Below are positions 24,777 through 34,060 of a stretch of 64,000 nt of DNA, in pieces; positions within the stretch are counted from its first letter, which is position 1; the number at the start of each line of letters is the position of its first letter. This DNA comes from Celerinatantimonas yamalensis (GTDB lineage Bacteria; Pseudomonadota; Gammaproteobacteria; Enterobacterales; Celerinatantimonadaceae). The notes beneath the pieces are model-generated. The model was not told the origin of the DNA and searched no databases. It saw only the letters and a program-made list of their open reading frames with translations. Position numbers and translations under genes: made by a program. Where the stretch lies: contig NZ_JBEQCT010000006.1 of the NCBI RefSeq assembly GCF_046054155.1, forward strand, positions 62,001-126,000, written 5' to 3'.

Positions 24777-25448
24777 TTAATCAATTGATTGACGCATCGC
24801 AAGGCGTTTATCTCGCTCAGTCAGTGCAACATCGGCGCGGCGCTGCAATTCTTGTTCATGACGGTGTAAGAACCATCCACCGATCATCACGGCAACGGCA
24901 GCACCTATCAACAGCAGTACACTAAATGGGCCGGTAATGCGATGAATTTGATTGCCAAACAGATAGGCCCCAGAGCCAAATAAGGCAGCCCAGAGGGTTG
25001 CCCCCAGACCATTCATCAACAAAAAGTGCTGCCAAGGCATCCGGTTAGCGCCTGCTAAAATGGCGGCAAAGGTTCGCAAAAAGGCGACAAAGCGGCCAAA
25101 GAACACGATCTTGCCACCATGGCGAAAAAAGAGATATTCGCCAATCCGCAGCCGCTCGCTGCTCAGGCGGATATATTTGCCGTAGCGAGCCAACAGACGA
25201 TGGCCAAATGTACGGCCAATTACATAACCGAGGTTATCGCCAGTCATTGCGGCCAGAGCGGCAATGAGAATTACCGACTGTAGAGAGAAGGCATGTGCAC
25301 TCCCCGCATAAAGCGCAGCAGCAATTAACGCCGTCTCGCCGGGAATTGGCAACCCGGTACTCTCTAGCATCACCATCGCAAACAGCAGCCACAGACCGCC
25401 GTTTTGAATAAGATGCTGCACCGATTCAGGTGACACAAAGGAAAACAT
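24777..25448 (-). CDS. DedA-family membrane protein
   Basis: A 223-residue DedA/VTT-domain protein (PF09335). Signature segments are ESTGLPIPGETALIAAALYA, GDNLGYVIGRTFG and FGRFVAFLRTFAAILAG, with the conserved acidic and arginine residues. DedA proteins are inner-membrane proteins involved in lipid flipping (undecaprenyl phosphate or phosphatidylethanolamine) and proton-motive-force homeostasis. Its ATG shares one base with the stop codon of a small upstream ORF, so translation is probably coupled. Confidence 0.9.
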   Translation of the reverse strand: MFSFVSPESVQHLIQNGGLWLLFAMVMLESTGLPIPGETALIAAALYAGSAHAFSLQSVILIAALAAMTGDNLGYVIGRTFGHRLLARYGKYIRLSSERLRIGEYLFFRHGGKIVFFGRFVAFLRTFAAILAGANRMPWQHFLLMNGLGATLWAALFGSGAYLFGNQIHRITGPFSVLLLIGAAVAVMIGGWFLHRHEQELQRRADVALTERDKRLAMRQSID

Positions 25449-25594
25449 TAATATTTACCGCCCCGCCATTCAGTTGTCTCGGCAACGCCTTCTAAAATAC
25501 CAACCGTGCCGAGAACGGTTACCAGATAAGCCAATAAAGCATGGATTATCTCTGAGGAGAAATCCATCAGCAGGCTCTTTCTACCAAGCACCAT
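25448..25594 (-). CDS. Small single-span membrane protein coupled to DedA
   Basis: A short frame of 48 codons (or 39 from the ATG at 25567) ends in TAATG, where the stop and the DedA start overlap by one base. The product has one hydrophobic segment, IIHALLAYLVTVLGTVGILE, and a charged tail AETTEWRGGKY. The stop-start overlap and the membrane-protein-like composition argue that it is real. I do not recognise a family. It could be an assembly or regulatory peptide for the DedA protein. Confidence 0.5.
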   Translation of the reverse strand: MVLGRKSLLMDFSSEIIHALLAYLVTVLGTVGILEGVAETTEWRGGKY

Positions 25595-25710
25595 ACACCC
25601 GCAGAGATCATTTGCTAGATGGATTGTGTTTTGTTGTTCGGTTTTATCATCAATGACATCGTCACCTTTTCAGCTGATATTATGATCGTATTTAACGTTC
25701 AAAGCGCTTT

Positions 25711-26547
25711 TTAATCGATTGAGTCGGGTTCGTTATCGTCGCTGAGCTTGCCTGCAGCAGGGCTATCTTTTTTACTCATGCTCAGATATCCCACGAAAAT
25801 AATAATCAACGCCGTTAAGGCCAGACTAACAACCCCAGAACCATAGCCTAAATCGTGCGCGGCGTGCGGTTTACCCATCCAATCAGCGAACGACGCACCA
25901 AACGGACGAGTCATCACATAGGTACTCCAGAATGCCGCAATACCATTTAACCCTCGGGCCCAGAACAATAGCCCCGGTAATAAAAACAACCCAGTAAACA
26001 ATAGCCCAGAACCAAGATAACCTAAATGCAAACTCATTGCTGTCCAATCACCGGTTGCTGTCCCCAAAGCAAATGTAGCCAGAACCACGGCCCAATAGAA
26101 AAACTCCCGGCGCGGCGTGTAGATGCTGTGGATGGACAAGGTTCCTTCGACGCGCTGCCACAGGATAAACAAAATGGCTAAAGAGAGCGCAAAAAAACAG
26201 ACCGAGGCGACGTAGGGAACCCCAAGCACAATATGCACGACATCAGCCGCCATGGTGCCGAAAATACTCACCGTGACCACCAGCAGCCAGTAGATCCAGG
26301 CCACATAGCGGCGGGCACGAAACTGAATCACCAGCGCCACTGCAAATCCAAAAGCGCCAAGAATTACCGCCAGATAAGGATTAAAATGATAAACGAGGTA
26401 GTCCGAAGTAGACTCTCCCATAGCCGTTGTCAGAACTTTTACGATCCAGAAGTAAAGTGTCACCTCCGGTACTTTGCTCAATAGCGATTGGGTCTGTGTA
26501 GCTTTCGCTTGATTCAAAAAATTCATCGCTGCACTCTGTTTTAACAT
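25711..26547 (-). CDS. COG4705-type membrane-anchored protein of unknown function
   Basis: A 278-residue polytopic membrane protein with about eight transmembrane segments. The segment VPEVTLYFWIVKVLTTAMGE followed by STSDYL, and later VVLATFALGTATGDW, are two halves of an internal repeat with a shared GEx(T/S)xD-like signature, typical of the COG4705 family. The family is uncharacterised and has been annotated as a membrane-anchored protein. The C-terminal tail is charged and cytoplasmic. An ATG seven codons in (26526) is an alternative start. Confidence 0.72.
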   Translation of the reverse strand: MLKQSAAMNFLNQAKATQTQSLLSKVPEVTLYFWIVKVLTTAMGESTSDYLVYHFNPYLAVILGAFGFAVALVIQFRARRYVAWIYWLLVVTVSIFGTMAADVVHIVLGVPYVASVCFFALSLAILFILWQRVEGTLSIHSIYTPRREFFYWAVVLATFALGTATGDWTAMSLHLGYLGSGLLFTGLFLLPGLLFWARGLNGIAAFWSTYVMTRPFGASFADWMGKPHAAHDLGYGSGVVSLALTALIIIFVGYLSMSKKDSPAAGKLSDDNEPDSID

Positions 26548-27143
26548 GATGATTGGCTATCAAATCGTCGATAATCCAAGGACAATCGAAACCATAAAAA
26601 ATTGATTATTCCCCATCTAATGTAAAAAAGTTATCGACAGGGCTGCGGTTGAATAGCGAACGACACATCAGGTTTTATATTTATCTGGCATCATCCATCC
26701 GCATGCTTGTTCACTCTGATCGGAACCGATTTATAGGAAGGTGTGCCACACAGCTCATCAATACAATCGAGCGGCACGAAGTGATTGAGCTGTCATTGCC
26801 CTGTCGTGTTCAGCAATAACAGAGCAAGAGGAAATGTGGGCGGCTTGTTCAATAGTAACGTTATACTACGCAAGTCGGTCGACTGAGGTCCTCCTTTATC
26901 AAAGCTAATCAATCTGTTTGGGATGTTCGATGTATTGTAAAGTCTTTAGCAGTGCTATTATGCTTGGCTTAAGCAACCCGACAGCAAGCCGGAGAAGTGG
27001 TATCAATATCTTCCCGGACTGATTAATTAGTTTTGGCTGATCTGACAGTGTTTACGGTTATCGAAGGGTATACAGCGACCCAATAGACCATTTTTTTATT
27101 ATAATGTTTTCCAATCCATTTTTTTATTAATTTTGAGTTTTTA
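26548..27143. other. Intergenic region, no gene recognised
   Basis: About 600 bases between divergent membrane-protein genes. One plus-strand frame stays open for about 70 codons up to near 26818 but has no credible start, ribosome site or recognisable similarity. The last 80 bases before 27144 are AT-rich and probably carry the promoter of the next gene. Confidence 0.5.
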
Positions 27144-27881
27144 ATGATATCTAAACTACAATATCCTTCTGTGTATCTGCCTATTTTTATTGTGTTATGG
27201 CTTGGGCTATTTATTGACAGTCGGTCGATGGCTCAGGTGTTGGAATACAATCAGTGGATGACAAGTTTTATCGTACTCTTGTGTTTTGCTTGGGTATATA
27301 GAAAGGCGACTAGTAAGATAAAAAAACTGATGGTTTATGGTGTTGGTTTGGCGTTATTAGGAGAAATGTTTTTTTCTCTGGTTTTAGGTATGTATGAATA
27401 CCGCTTAGCCAATGTGCCAATTTACGTGCCACTAGGCCATAGTTTGGTCTATGCCGCTGTGTTTTATCTTTGCAAAGAAAGGGTGGTTCAACGCAATAAA
27501 ATTCTGATTAGTCGTGTTTTGTTCGGGGCGATGATTCTTTATGCTACTCTTTGGTTGGTGCTAGATGATGACTTGTTTGGTTTCGTGTGTACTTTGTTTG
27601 TCATGTATTTTCTAAAGAAGAAGCGCGGCAATACACTGTTTTTCCTTGTCATGTATTTTATGGTGGTATATTTAGAACTTCTTGGTACTCACTATAATTG
27701 CTGGATGTGGCCTGAAACTTGGTTCTCAAGAATCTCTTTTATTACAAGCAGTAACCCCCCTAGTGGTATCAGTGTCTTTTACTTTGGGTTTGATATCGGT
27801 TGTTTATGGGTTTATAAGCAGATGAATCTTAAAAAGTGGAACCGGATGAAAGCGATACGAGAGTTAAAGAGATTAAGTTAG
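27144..27881 (+). CDS. Polytopic membrane protein of unknown function
   Basis: A 245-residue protein with about seven or eight hydrophobic segments and a basic C-terminal tail (KKWNRMKAIRELKRLS). Distinct motifs are GEMFFSLVLGMYEYRLANVP, VPLGHSLVY, and near the C-terminus LGTHYNCWMWPETW and SSNPPSGISVFYFGFD. The conserved-looking His, Trp and Pro cluster suggests a genuine family with a buried polar site, but I cannot name it. It is transcribed alone. Base composition is AT-rich compared with neighbouring genes, consistent with horizontal acquisition. Confidence 0.72.
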   Translation: MISKLQYPSVYLPIFIVLWLGLFIDSRSMAQVLEYNQWMTSFIVLLCFAWVYRKATSKIKKLMVYGVGLALLGEMFFSLVLGMYEYRLANVPIYVPLGHSLVYAAVFYLCKERVVQRNKILISRVLFGAMILYATLWLVLDDDLFGFVCTLFVMYFLKKKRGNTLFFLVMYFMVVYLELLGTHYNCWMWPETWFSRISFITSSNPPSGISVFYFGFDIGCLWVYKQMNLKKWNRMKAIRELKRLS

Positions 27882-28656
27882 TATTTCAAAAAACAGACTA
27901 TCGCTTTTTGCAATCCAATATCGAAGAGCAAGTCAAAAGGTAATGAATTAAGGAAAGTCTGTTGGAACAGATTTCGACTTTTGATCTTTCATCTCATTTT
28001 AAATACGAAAATACATTCGATATTTATCGTTATAAATCCGTGAGTATTTATGTTTTAGGTATTACGCTAAGCTAAAGCATGATTTATTTAAAGCAATTAA
28101 AAAAATAGAAATTCAAGTCATGACCCTCGTATTTTTTAGGGTTACCTCATGAATATTTTTTGAATGAATTATATTTTTAAAACAATCAAATTTTGAGTGA
28201 AAATCATTTAATCTGAGGTACGGTTTCGATAGACAGGCTTAAGAACTATTCATGCAGCCGTCCTGGGAATGGATGCACTGGATTTATGATATTCAATCAC
28301 CAGGACATATTGACTCTTCTGTCCCTAATCGATACTGATGGCTTGCTTCTCGCTCGTTTTATGGTTAAAGACCCATGACAATGAATTTGAATGGTCAAAA
28401 TGACGATTGATTTTCGTGATCAAGTGTTTCCTGCTGTTTGGAGGAATAATCAATTCACGAAAAAAACCACTGTTTCATCCTATCAATCAGATGATTATGC
28501 AGTTGGCTTTAAACCCAATTTAAACTGAGTTGTCGGTGGGACTGAGTCTCGTCGTCAACCAAGCCAAGCTTGCTTCGAGCCCTTATAACTAAAGGGCTCG
28601 TTGAACATCTGTCAGGCCTGTATTTTTAACTTCACGGACGACAGATTGTTCCTCGT
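27882..28656. other. Intergenic region, no gene recognised
   Basis: About 775 bases. The first 350 or so are very AT-rich and without long frames. The rest is closer to the genomic average but has no credible coding frame. A perfect hairpin, cgagccctt and aagggctcg (28576-28600), sits 57 bases beyond the arsenite transporter stop; it lacks a T-run but may help end that transcript. Confidence 0.5.
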
Positions 28657-29706
28657 TCATTTAGGAGATTGATTATCGAATGCCTCCAACTCATCAAACC
28701 AGTGACGGGTACGATTAGCAAACCAGACCAATGATAACATCACGGGCACTTCGACCAAGACGCCGACTACGGTTGCTAGTGCAGCGCCTGAGTGCAGACC
28801 AAACAATGAGATAGCGACAGCAACCGCCAGCTCAAAAAAGTTAGAGGTGCTGATCATACAGGCAGGCGCTGCGATGTTATGGGGAAGTTTCATCTTTTTG
28901 GCGGCAAAGTAGGCGATGGCGAAAATGCCGTAGGTTTGAATCAGCAGCGGAATGGCAATAAGACCTATCACCAACGGGGTGTCTAAAATGGTTTGCGCCT
29001 GAAAACCAAAAAGCAAGACCACTGTGGCTAATAGACCGATGATCGACCAAGGTTTCAAGGTACGGATAAAACCTTGCAGACGGTGTGAATCATTGGCTTG
29101 ATTGAGCCTTTTACGGGTGATTACACCGGCGACGAGCGGTAATACCACATACAGGATGACCGAGAGCAGCAATGTTTCCCAAGGCACCTGAATATCACTA
29201 ATACCGAGCAAAAAAGCGGTAATCGGCGCAAATGCGACGATCATGATGAGATCGTTAATGGATACTTGCACGAGAGTGTAATTGGCATCGCCGCGAGTCA
29301 GTTGGCTCCACACAAATACCATAGCCGTGCACGGCGCTACCCCCAGCAAAATCATGCCTGCAATATATTCTTCGGCCGATTGTGGGTCGACCCAGTTTAC
29401 AAATAACCCTTTAAAAAACAGCCAACCTAACAGGGCCATTGTAAACGGTTTAATGAGCCAGTTGATGACCAGTGTTAAGAGCAGCCCTTTGGGCCTTTTA
29501 CCCACGTTTTTTAAGGCGGAAAAATCAATTTGGATCATCATTGGATAGATCATCAGCCAGATCAAAACGGCCATCGCCAAATTGACATGGGCATATTCGA
29601 GTGCTGCGATGTGGCTAAAGGCATTTGGAACCCGATGCCCTAGCCATACGCCCGTACCAATGCAAAGTGCGACCCAAACTGACAAATACCGTTCAAATAA
29701 CCCCAT
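28657..29706 (-). CDS. arsB: Arsenite efflux transporter, ACR3 family
   Basis: A 349-residue inner-membrane protein with ten predicted spans, of the ACR3 type rather than the E. coli ArsB type. The essential Cys is in LLGVAPCTAMVFVWSQL, and CMISTSNFFELAVAVAISLF is the conserved later segment. It exports arsenite driven by the proton-motive force. It is the last gene of an arsR-arsC-acr3 operon transcribed leftwards, 91 bases after arsC. Confidence 0.93.
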   Translation of the reverse strand: MGLFERYLSVWVALCIGTGVWLGHRVPNAFSHIAALEYAHVNLAMAVLIWLMIYPMMIQIDFSALKNVGKRPKGLLLTLVINWLIKPFTMALLGWLFFKGLFVNWVDPQSAEEYIAGMILLGVAPCTAMVFVWSQLTRGDANYTLVQVSINDLIMIVAFAPITAFLLGISDIQVPWETLLLSVILYVVLPLVAGVITRKRLNQANDSHRLQGFIRTLKPWSIIGLLATVVLLFGFQAQTILDTPLVIGLIAIPLLIQTYGIFAIAYFAAKKMKLPHNIAAPACMISTSNFFELAVAVAISLFGLHSGAALATVVGVLVEVPVMLSLVWFANRTRHWFDELEAFDNQSPK

Positions 29707-29797
29707 TTTTAATCACCTATCTGAGAGTTGATTGAGTGAGTGGAAGAGTGAAGCGGCATATTGCACGACTTGCGCTCGGACCGGGCCGCTAGTTTCA

Positions 29798-30274
29798 TCA
29801 ATGTGCGCCAAGGTTTCTGAGTGCCTGCGGCCATTGGGTTTTATCTAATTGGGTCAGCGCGAGTAAGGCATCGACACGATCTTCGATGATGGCGATGGTT
29901 TGGCGAAACGCCTCGGCAACTTCTCTCTCTGAACCACTTAGCTTAGAAGGGTCGGCTAACCCCCAATGCACTTTGAGCGTGTTGCCAAACCAAACGGGGC
30001 AGGTTTCACTGGCCGCACTATCACAGACGGTGATTACGATATCGGGGGCAAAGGTTGCAAAATCATCCCACGACTGGCTTTGTAAACTGTTCGTTGCGAT
30101 GCCAGCCTCGCTGAGATATTTCAGTGACAGCGGATGAACTTCATAGGCCGGCTGGCTGCCTGCGCTTTTCGCCTCGATCTTAGCGTTCGCTCGGTGGTTG
30201 GTAATCGCCTCAGACAAGATGCTGCGACAGCGGTTATGGGTGCAAATATATAGAATTCTCATCTTATGACTCAC
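29798..30274 (-). CDS. arsC: Arsenate reductase, low-molecular-weight phosphatase type
   Basis: A 158-residue protein with the phosphatase P-loop CTHNRCRSILSE near the N-terminus and a redox Cys pair in CDSAASETCPVW. This is the thioredoxin-type (or mycothiol-type) ArsC fold, which reduces arsenate to arsenite for export by the neighbouring ACR3 protein. The start at 30274 overlaps arsR by 11 bases; an ATG at 30262 (MRILYICTHNR) is just beyond the arsR stop and may be the real start. Confidence 0.92.
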   Translation of the reverse strand: MSHKMRILYICTHNRCRSILSEAITNHRANAKIEAKSAGSQPAYEVHPLSLKYLSEAGIATNSLQSQSWDDFATFAPDIVITVCDSAASETCPVWFGNTLKVHWGLADPSKLSGSEREVAEAFRQTIAIIEDRVDALLALTQLDKTQWPQALRNLGAH

Positions 30275-30599
30275 AAGTGCTTTGACAGGTAGCGGCTAAT
30301 CGTTTGATACAATCAGCCAGATAATCGCCGTGCTGGTTAGAGATGTTAAACAGTACGTCGCATGCCCAATCAGGGAGTGCTGGATGCAGCCGGTAGTAGA
30401 CCCATTTGCCACGGCGCTCATCGATTAATAGATCGCATTGGCGAAGGGACGCCAAATGGCGAGATACTTTAGGTTGGCTGAGTTCAAGCGCGGCTTGTAA
30501 CTGGCAAACGCACAGCTCCTGCTTTAGGCTGATCAGCAGTAACGATTTAAGACGTGTGTCTTCGGCTAGGCACTTAAAAAAGGTTAATGGGGATAGCAT
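30264..30599 (-). CDS. arsR: ArsR-family metalloregulatory repressor
   Basis: A 111-residue winged-helix repressor. The arsenite-binding motif ELCVCQL (Cys pair in CVC) lies in the DNA-recognition region, followed by LSQPKVSRHLASLR. It represses the ars operon until arsenite binds. Cys also occur near the C-terminus (CQSTCES), which may add a ligand. It is the first gene of the operon, with an AT-rich palindrome directly upstream. Confidence 0.93.
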   Translation of the reverse strand: MLSPLTFFKCLAEDTRLKSLLLISLKQELCVCQLQAALELSQPKVSRHLASLRQCDLLIDERRGKWVYYRLHPALPDWACDVLFNISNQHGDYLADCIKRLAATCQSTCES

Positions 30600-30609
30600 A
30601 TTGACTCCT

Positions 30610-30631
30610 TATATATGAAATATCATATATA
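30610..30631. promoter_or_regulatory. ArsR operator palindrome
   Basis: Perfect arms atatatga and tcatatat with a 4-base centre, extended by one more pair, lie 11 bases upstream of the arsR start. Position and AT-rich dyad symmetry match known ArsR operators. Confidence 0.75.
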
Positions 30632-30978
30632 TTATTTTCCATATATCAAGTGGTAAGAACGAGTCAATGCGATCTTTATTTGAATATTTTTCGGCAATGA
30701 CTTGTTAGCTACTTTACTTTCTCGGTCATCACACCGCATTTGGGTAGAAATAACATGGAGGTATGTCTGGCGATCAATCGAGCCGGTTAGGCGAAGTCTT
30801 CAATGCACGTGTTGCCAGATGGCTTTGGTCGAAGCCGTCAGTGGTGGATAAGTTTAGGTAGGACTTAATACTCATAAAGGCGGTTTGTCTGGCGGATAGA
30901 TAAGTAGTTTGAATCGAGTGAAAAAATATAAGTAAGCGCAATCGTACTATAGTGGCTTTAAAATTTAGCTCGGGTCAG
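30632..30978. other. Intergenic region, no gene recognised
   Basis: About 350 bases between arsR and the NAD(P)-binding gene. It probably holds the ars promoter at its left edge. No coding frame, RNA gene or repeat is apparent in the rest. Confidence 0.45.
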
Positions 30979-31611
30979 TTAGATGAGCTGTTCGGCGGTG
31001 ACGATGTTTGTGCCCTGTGGTTGTTCGAGTGCGGCCTCAATCAGAGCCTGAGCAATGCGGGGTGCAGGATTGATGTGCCAGCGCCGTGGGAGTAGCGGCG
31101 AGAGTATGTTTAAGACGACGGATAGCGTTTGTTCACCCAAGCGAACTTGCTCGCGCGCACCGCCGATTAAACCGGGACGAATTAGACTGAGTGATGGATA
31201 ACCCAATTGGGTTAGGTCACGCTCTAGTTCGCCTTTTACTTGGTTATAAAAGATGCGGGCAGTAGGATTAGCCCCGAGTGCTGAGTTAAGAACGTAGGCT
31301 GGGGTATGGTGCTGACGAGCCCGTTTTGCGACAGCCAGTGGATAAGCGTAGTCTACGCGTCGGAAAGCCGCTTTTGAACCCGCTATTCGCATCGTGGTAC
31401 CAAGGGTGCAGATCACTGCATCAGCGTGCCAAAGGCGCGCATCTTCTGGTAGATTCTCAAAATCGACGATTTGAGTGCGTAGTTTGGGATGTTGTATGTT
31501 CAGCGCGCGGCGCGTGAGCACGAGCACCTCTTGCACGCGTTGTTCAGCTAGCGCCAGATGCAACACGTGGCTGCCGACTAACCCCGTCGATCCCACCAGC
31601 AATAATTTCAT
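30979..31611 (-). CDS. NAD(P)-binding Rossmann-fold protein (HTATIP2/YbjT-like)
   Basis: A 210-residue atypical short-chain dehydrogenase/reductase. The nucleotide-binding loop GSTGLVGSHVL is at residues 7-17, followed by LVLTRRAL. The YNQVKGELE segment provides the Tyr-xxx-Lys pair. Relatives include HTATIP2 and bacterial nucleoside-diphosphate-sugar epimerase-like proteins; the substrate is unknown. No operon partner is evident. Confidence 0.78.
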   Translation of the reverse strand: MKLLLVGSTGLVGSHVLHLALAEQRVQEVLVLTRRALNIQHPKLRTQIVDFENLPEDARLWHADAVICTLGTTMRIAGSKAAFRRVDYAYPLAVAKRARQHHTPAYVLNSALGANPTARIFYNQVKGELERDLTQLGYPSLSLIRPGLIGGAREQVRLGEQTLSVVLNILSPLLPRRWHINPAPRIAQALIEAALEQPQGTNIVTAEQLI

Positions 31612-31996
31612 TGTGACTCTTCGCCTTAATCTCTAAATGAGCAGCGTTAAACACTCGCCAATGTGTAAAATTGTCATATTTCACTCAGACCGACGGCGGC
31701 AAAATTCATACTACAGATGATGGCCTGGGCGATGTCTAAGTGTGTTGTCGTATATCGACATGTTTATTATTTGCCCTCATGCCCGATTTTACAGAGGGAC
31801 TCGACCCGTTGTCTATCAACGTGATGCGAAAGCGGCGGTTATCTGTTTGAGTGAAGGCAAAGAATAACGGATAGCTTCGCGTTGCTGTCACTCCTCTAGA
31901 GATTGTTTATTTGTGACTGTTCAAAAAAACGTCACATTATTGTCAAATGTATTATTGATACTCATAGCAATGGTCATTAATCAGGGATGGTGTTAC
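31612..31996. other. Intergenic region upstream of the phytase-like esterase
   Basis: About 385 bases between divergent genes. A plus-strand frame opens at 31913 in phase with the next gene, but it would place about 28 residues before a standard signal peptide, so it is probably untranslated leader. No other feature is evident. Confidence 0.4.
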
Positions 31997-33220
31997 ATGA
32001 AAAAATATCGAGTGATGGTGTTAACGGCGACGCTTGCTGTCGCCATACAGGCGCATGCCAATTTGGCTCTTCGTTCGATGTCAATAACCTTGCCAATGGA
32101 TATGATGAATACTCCACATCCATTGAATCTGTCGGTGGGTATTGGTAGTGGTGCCTATCATCGCAGTGGCGATCCCGATGATGTCATTTACACCATCAGT
32201 GATCGGGGGCCTAATATTCCATGTGAAGAGGCGAAGGCATTGATTGGCCGTCCCGTGTGCCCCAATGGAAAAATATTCCCGAATCCCTATTTTGCTCCCT
32301 CAATTTATAAGCTCAAGATCACCGCGTCAGGGGTTGAGGTCTTAGCGCGTATCCAAATAAAAACGGCTCAGCAGATCCCTGTTACGGGTATTTCAACGCC
32401 TAAAACTGAAGCAGCTTTTGATCTGAATGGTAAAAAGTTGCGCGATGATCCGAATGGGGTTGACTCCGAAGCGTTGGTGCGCACCCAAAGTGGTGATTTC
32501 TATGTGGGTGATGAGTATGGGCCGAGCATTTTGCACCTTGCCCGTGATGGCACTATTTTAGCGCGTTGGATCCCTAAGGGCAGCAAGGCGCGGTTTGCTG
32601 GGGCTGATTATCCGTTGCGTGAGAAATTGCCGGCGATCTTAGCAAAACGCCATCTCAATCGCGGCATTGAATCAGTCGGTTTGTCGCCCGATGAGCAATT
32701 TTTGTATTTTTCGCTGCAAAGCCCACTGGATAACCCCAATAAAGATGCTTATAAAAAATCGCGTAATGTCCGGCTATTTAAGCTCAAACGTACCTCAGGC
32801 GATATCCTTGGTGAATATGTGTATCAGCTGGATAAACCCAGCACCTTTGCCAAAGACAATCACAAAAAGCCGCGTAAACAAAGTGATGTAAAAATCAGTG
32901 AAATGACCGCCATTGGTCAAGATAAGCTGATTATTTTGGAGCGGATCAGCCAAACGACGAAGTTTTATCAAGTTGACTTGAGCACAACTAAATCGATTAC
33001 ATCGAAGTGGGATAACGCTGCCACACATCCAAGTTTAGAGCAACAAATGGGCGTGCCGATGCTGCGTAAAACGCTGGTATTTAGCACCGATGAGGTGGTT
33101 AATGCACCGTCAAAAATCGAAGGAATGGCTTATGTCAATCCTAAGCTCTGGTATCTGAGTACCGATAATGACTTTGGAATCGATGGCCAAGCTAGCCATA
33201 TTGTTAAAGTGACATTCTGA
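31997..33220 (+). CDS. Periplasmic esterase-like-activity-of-phytase family protein
   Basis: A 407-residue exported protein (PF13449 type). The N-terminus MKKYRVMVLTATLAVAIQAH is a signal peptide, probably cut after AHA. The beta-propeller-like body has the family signature VDSEALVRTQSGDFYVGDEY, then GPSILHLARDG and the later RGIESVGLSPDEQFL. Some relatives hydrolyse phosphate or sugar esters, but activity is poorly defined. The ATG at 31997 is chosen because it begins the signal peptide directly. Confidence 0.85.
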   Translation: MKKYRVMVLTATLAVAIQAHANLALRSMSITLPMDMMNTPHPLNLSVGIGSGAYHRSGDPDDVIYTISDRGPNIPCEEAKALIGRPVCPNGKIFPNPYFAPSIYKLKITASGVEVLARIQIKTAQQIPVTGISTPKTEAAFDLNGKKLRDDPNGVDSEALVRTQSGDFYVGDEYGPSILHLARDGTILARWIPKGSKARFAGADYPLREKLPAILAKRHLNRGIESVGLSPDEQFLYFSLQSPLDNPNKDAYKKSRNVRLFKLKRTSGDILGEYVYQLDKPSTFAKDNHKKPRKQSDVKISEMTAIGQDKLIILERISQTTKFYQVDLSTTKSITSKWDNAATHPSLEQQMGVPMLRKTLVFSTDEVVNAPSKIEGMAYVNPKLWYLSTDNDFGIDGQASHIVKVTF

Positions 33221-33298
33221 TGATCTGGCCGTATTGCGCTAGTTGCTGGATCGCGTTGCAAGTCGCTTTGACGATCAAACGATGAGGTGTTCACTGCG

Positions 33299-33328
33299 TA
33301 AAAAAGAGCCGCTGAAGAAGCGGCTCTT
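33299..33328 (-). terminator. Rho-independent terminator for the DJ-1/aldehyde-dehydrogenase operon
   Basis: A perfect 10-bp stem, aagagccgct and agcggctctt, with a 5-base loop. On the minus strand it is followed by a run of six T. It sits 11 bases beyond the stop of the leftward DJ-1-like gene. Confidence 0.88.
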
Positions 33329-33338
33329 GGCTGAAGAG

Positions 33339-34016
33339 TTAAGCAAGCTGCGCGAGCAATGCGTTAGCAACAGCCTCTGAGCTGGCTGGGTTTTGACCGG
33401 TGATGAGTTTGCCATCTTCAACGACAAACGATGCCCAGTCAGGTCCTTTTTGATAGTGAGCGCCTAATGCGATGAACTCATCTTCAACCAAAAATGGCAC
33501 CACATCGGTGAGCTGCACACCCGCTTCTTCACCATTGGTAAAGCCGGTTACCTGACGGCCTTTAACCAGTGGTTGACCATCGATAGTTTTCACATGGCGC
33601 AGTACGCCCGGCGCATGGCAGACAAAGGCAATCGGTTTACCGGCGCGCTCAAACGCTTCAATAAGTTGGATGGACTGCTTAGACTCTGCCAAATCCCACA
33701 AAGGTCCATGGCCGCCCGGATAAAAGACTGTGTCAAAATCATCTTGGCTGATGGTTTCAAGTTTGACGGTATGAGCCAGTGCTTGTTGCGCGCTTGGGTC
33801 AGCTTTAAAACGATGCGTCAGTTCAGTTTGAAAATCGGGCAAATCGCTTTTCGGATCGAGTGGCGGCTGACCCCCTGCTGGGGAGGCTAATACGACCTCA
33901 GCACCTGCATCTTTAAATGCATAATAAGGGGCAGCAAACTCTTCTAGCCAAAATCCGGTTTTTTCGCCGGTGTTCCCAAGATCGCTGTGTGAGGTAAGTA
34001 CCATTAATACGTTCAT
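33339..34016 (-). CDS. DJ-1/PfpI (type 1 glutamine amidotransferase-like) protein
   Basis: A 225-residue protein of the HchA/DJ-1 group. The nucleophile elbow is AFVCHAPGVL, with the catalytic Cys followed by His, and the conserved Glu is in GEKTGFWLEE. Relatives act as glyoxalase III/deglycase-type stress enzymes. The ATG at 34016 follows aggag by eight bases. It lies 44 bases downstream of an aldehyde dehydrogenase in the same direction, so the pair probably handles reactive aldehydes. Confidence 0.87.
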   Translation of the reverse strand: MNVLMVLTSHSDLGNTGEKTGFWLEEFAAPYYAFKDAGAEVVLASPAGGQPPLDPKSDLPDFQTELTHRFKADPSAQQALAHTVKLETISQDDFDTVFYPGGHGPLWDLAESKQSIQLIEAFERAGKPIAFVCHAPGVLRHVKTIDGQPLVKGRQVTGFTNGEEAGVQLTDVVPFLVEDEFIALGAHYQKGPDWASFVVEDGKLITGQNPASSEAVANALLAQLA

Positions 34017-34060
34017 TGTTGACTCCTGATCATCGCCTGACGGCAATTTTAAATTAAAGA

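Noticed and set aside
28576..28600. Perfect hairpin as a rho-independent terminator of the ars operon
   Set aside because: The stem is good, but there is no T-run on the transcribed strand. I mention it only within the intergenic entry.
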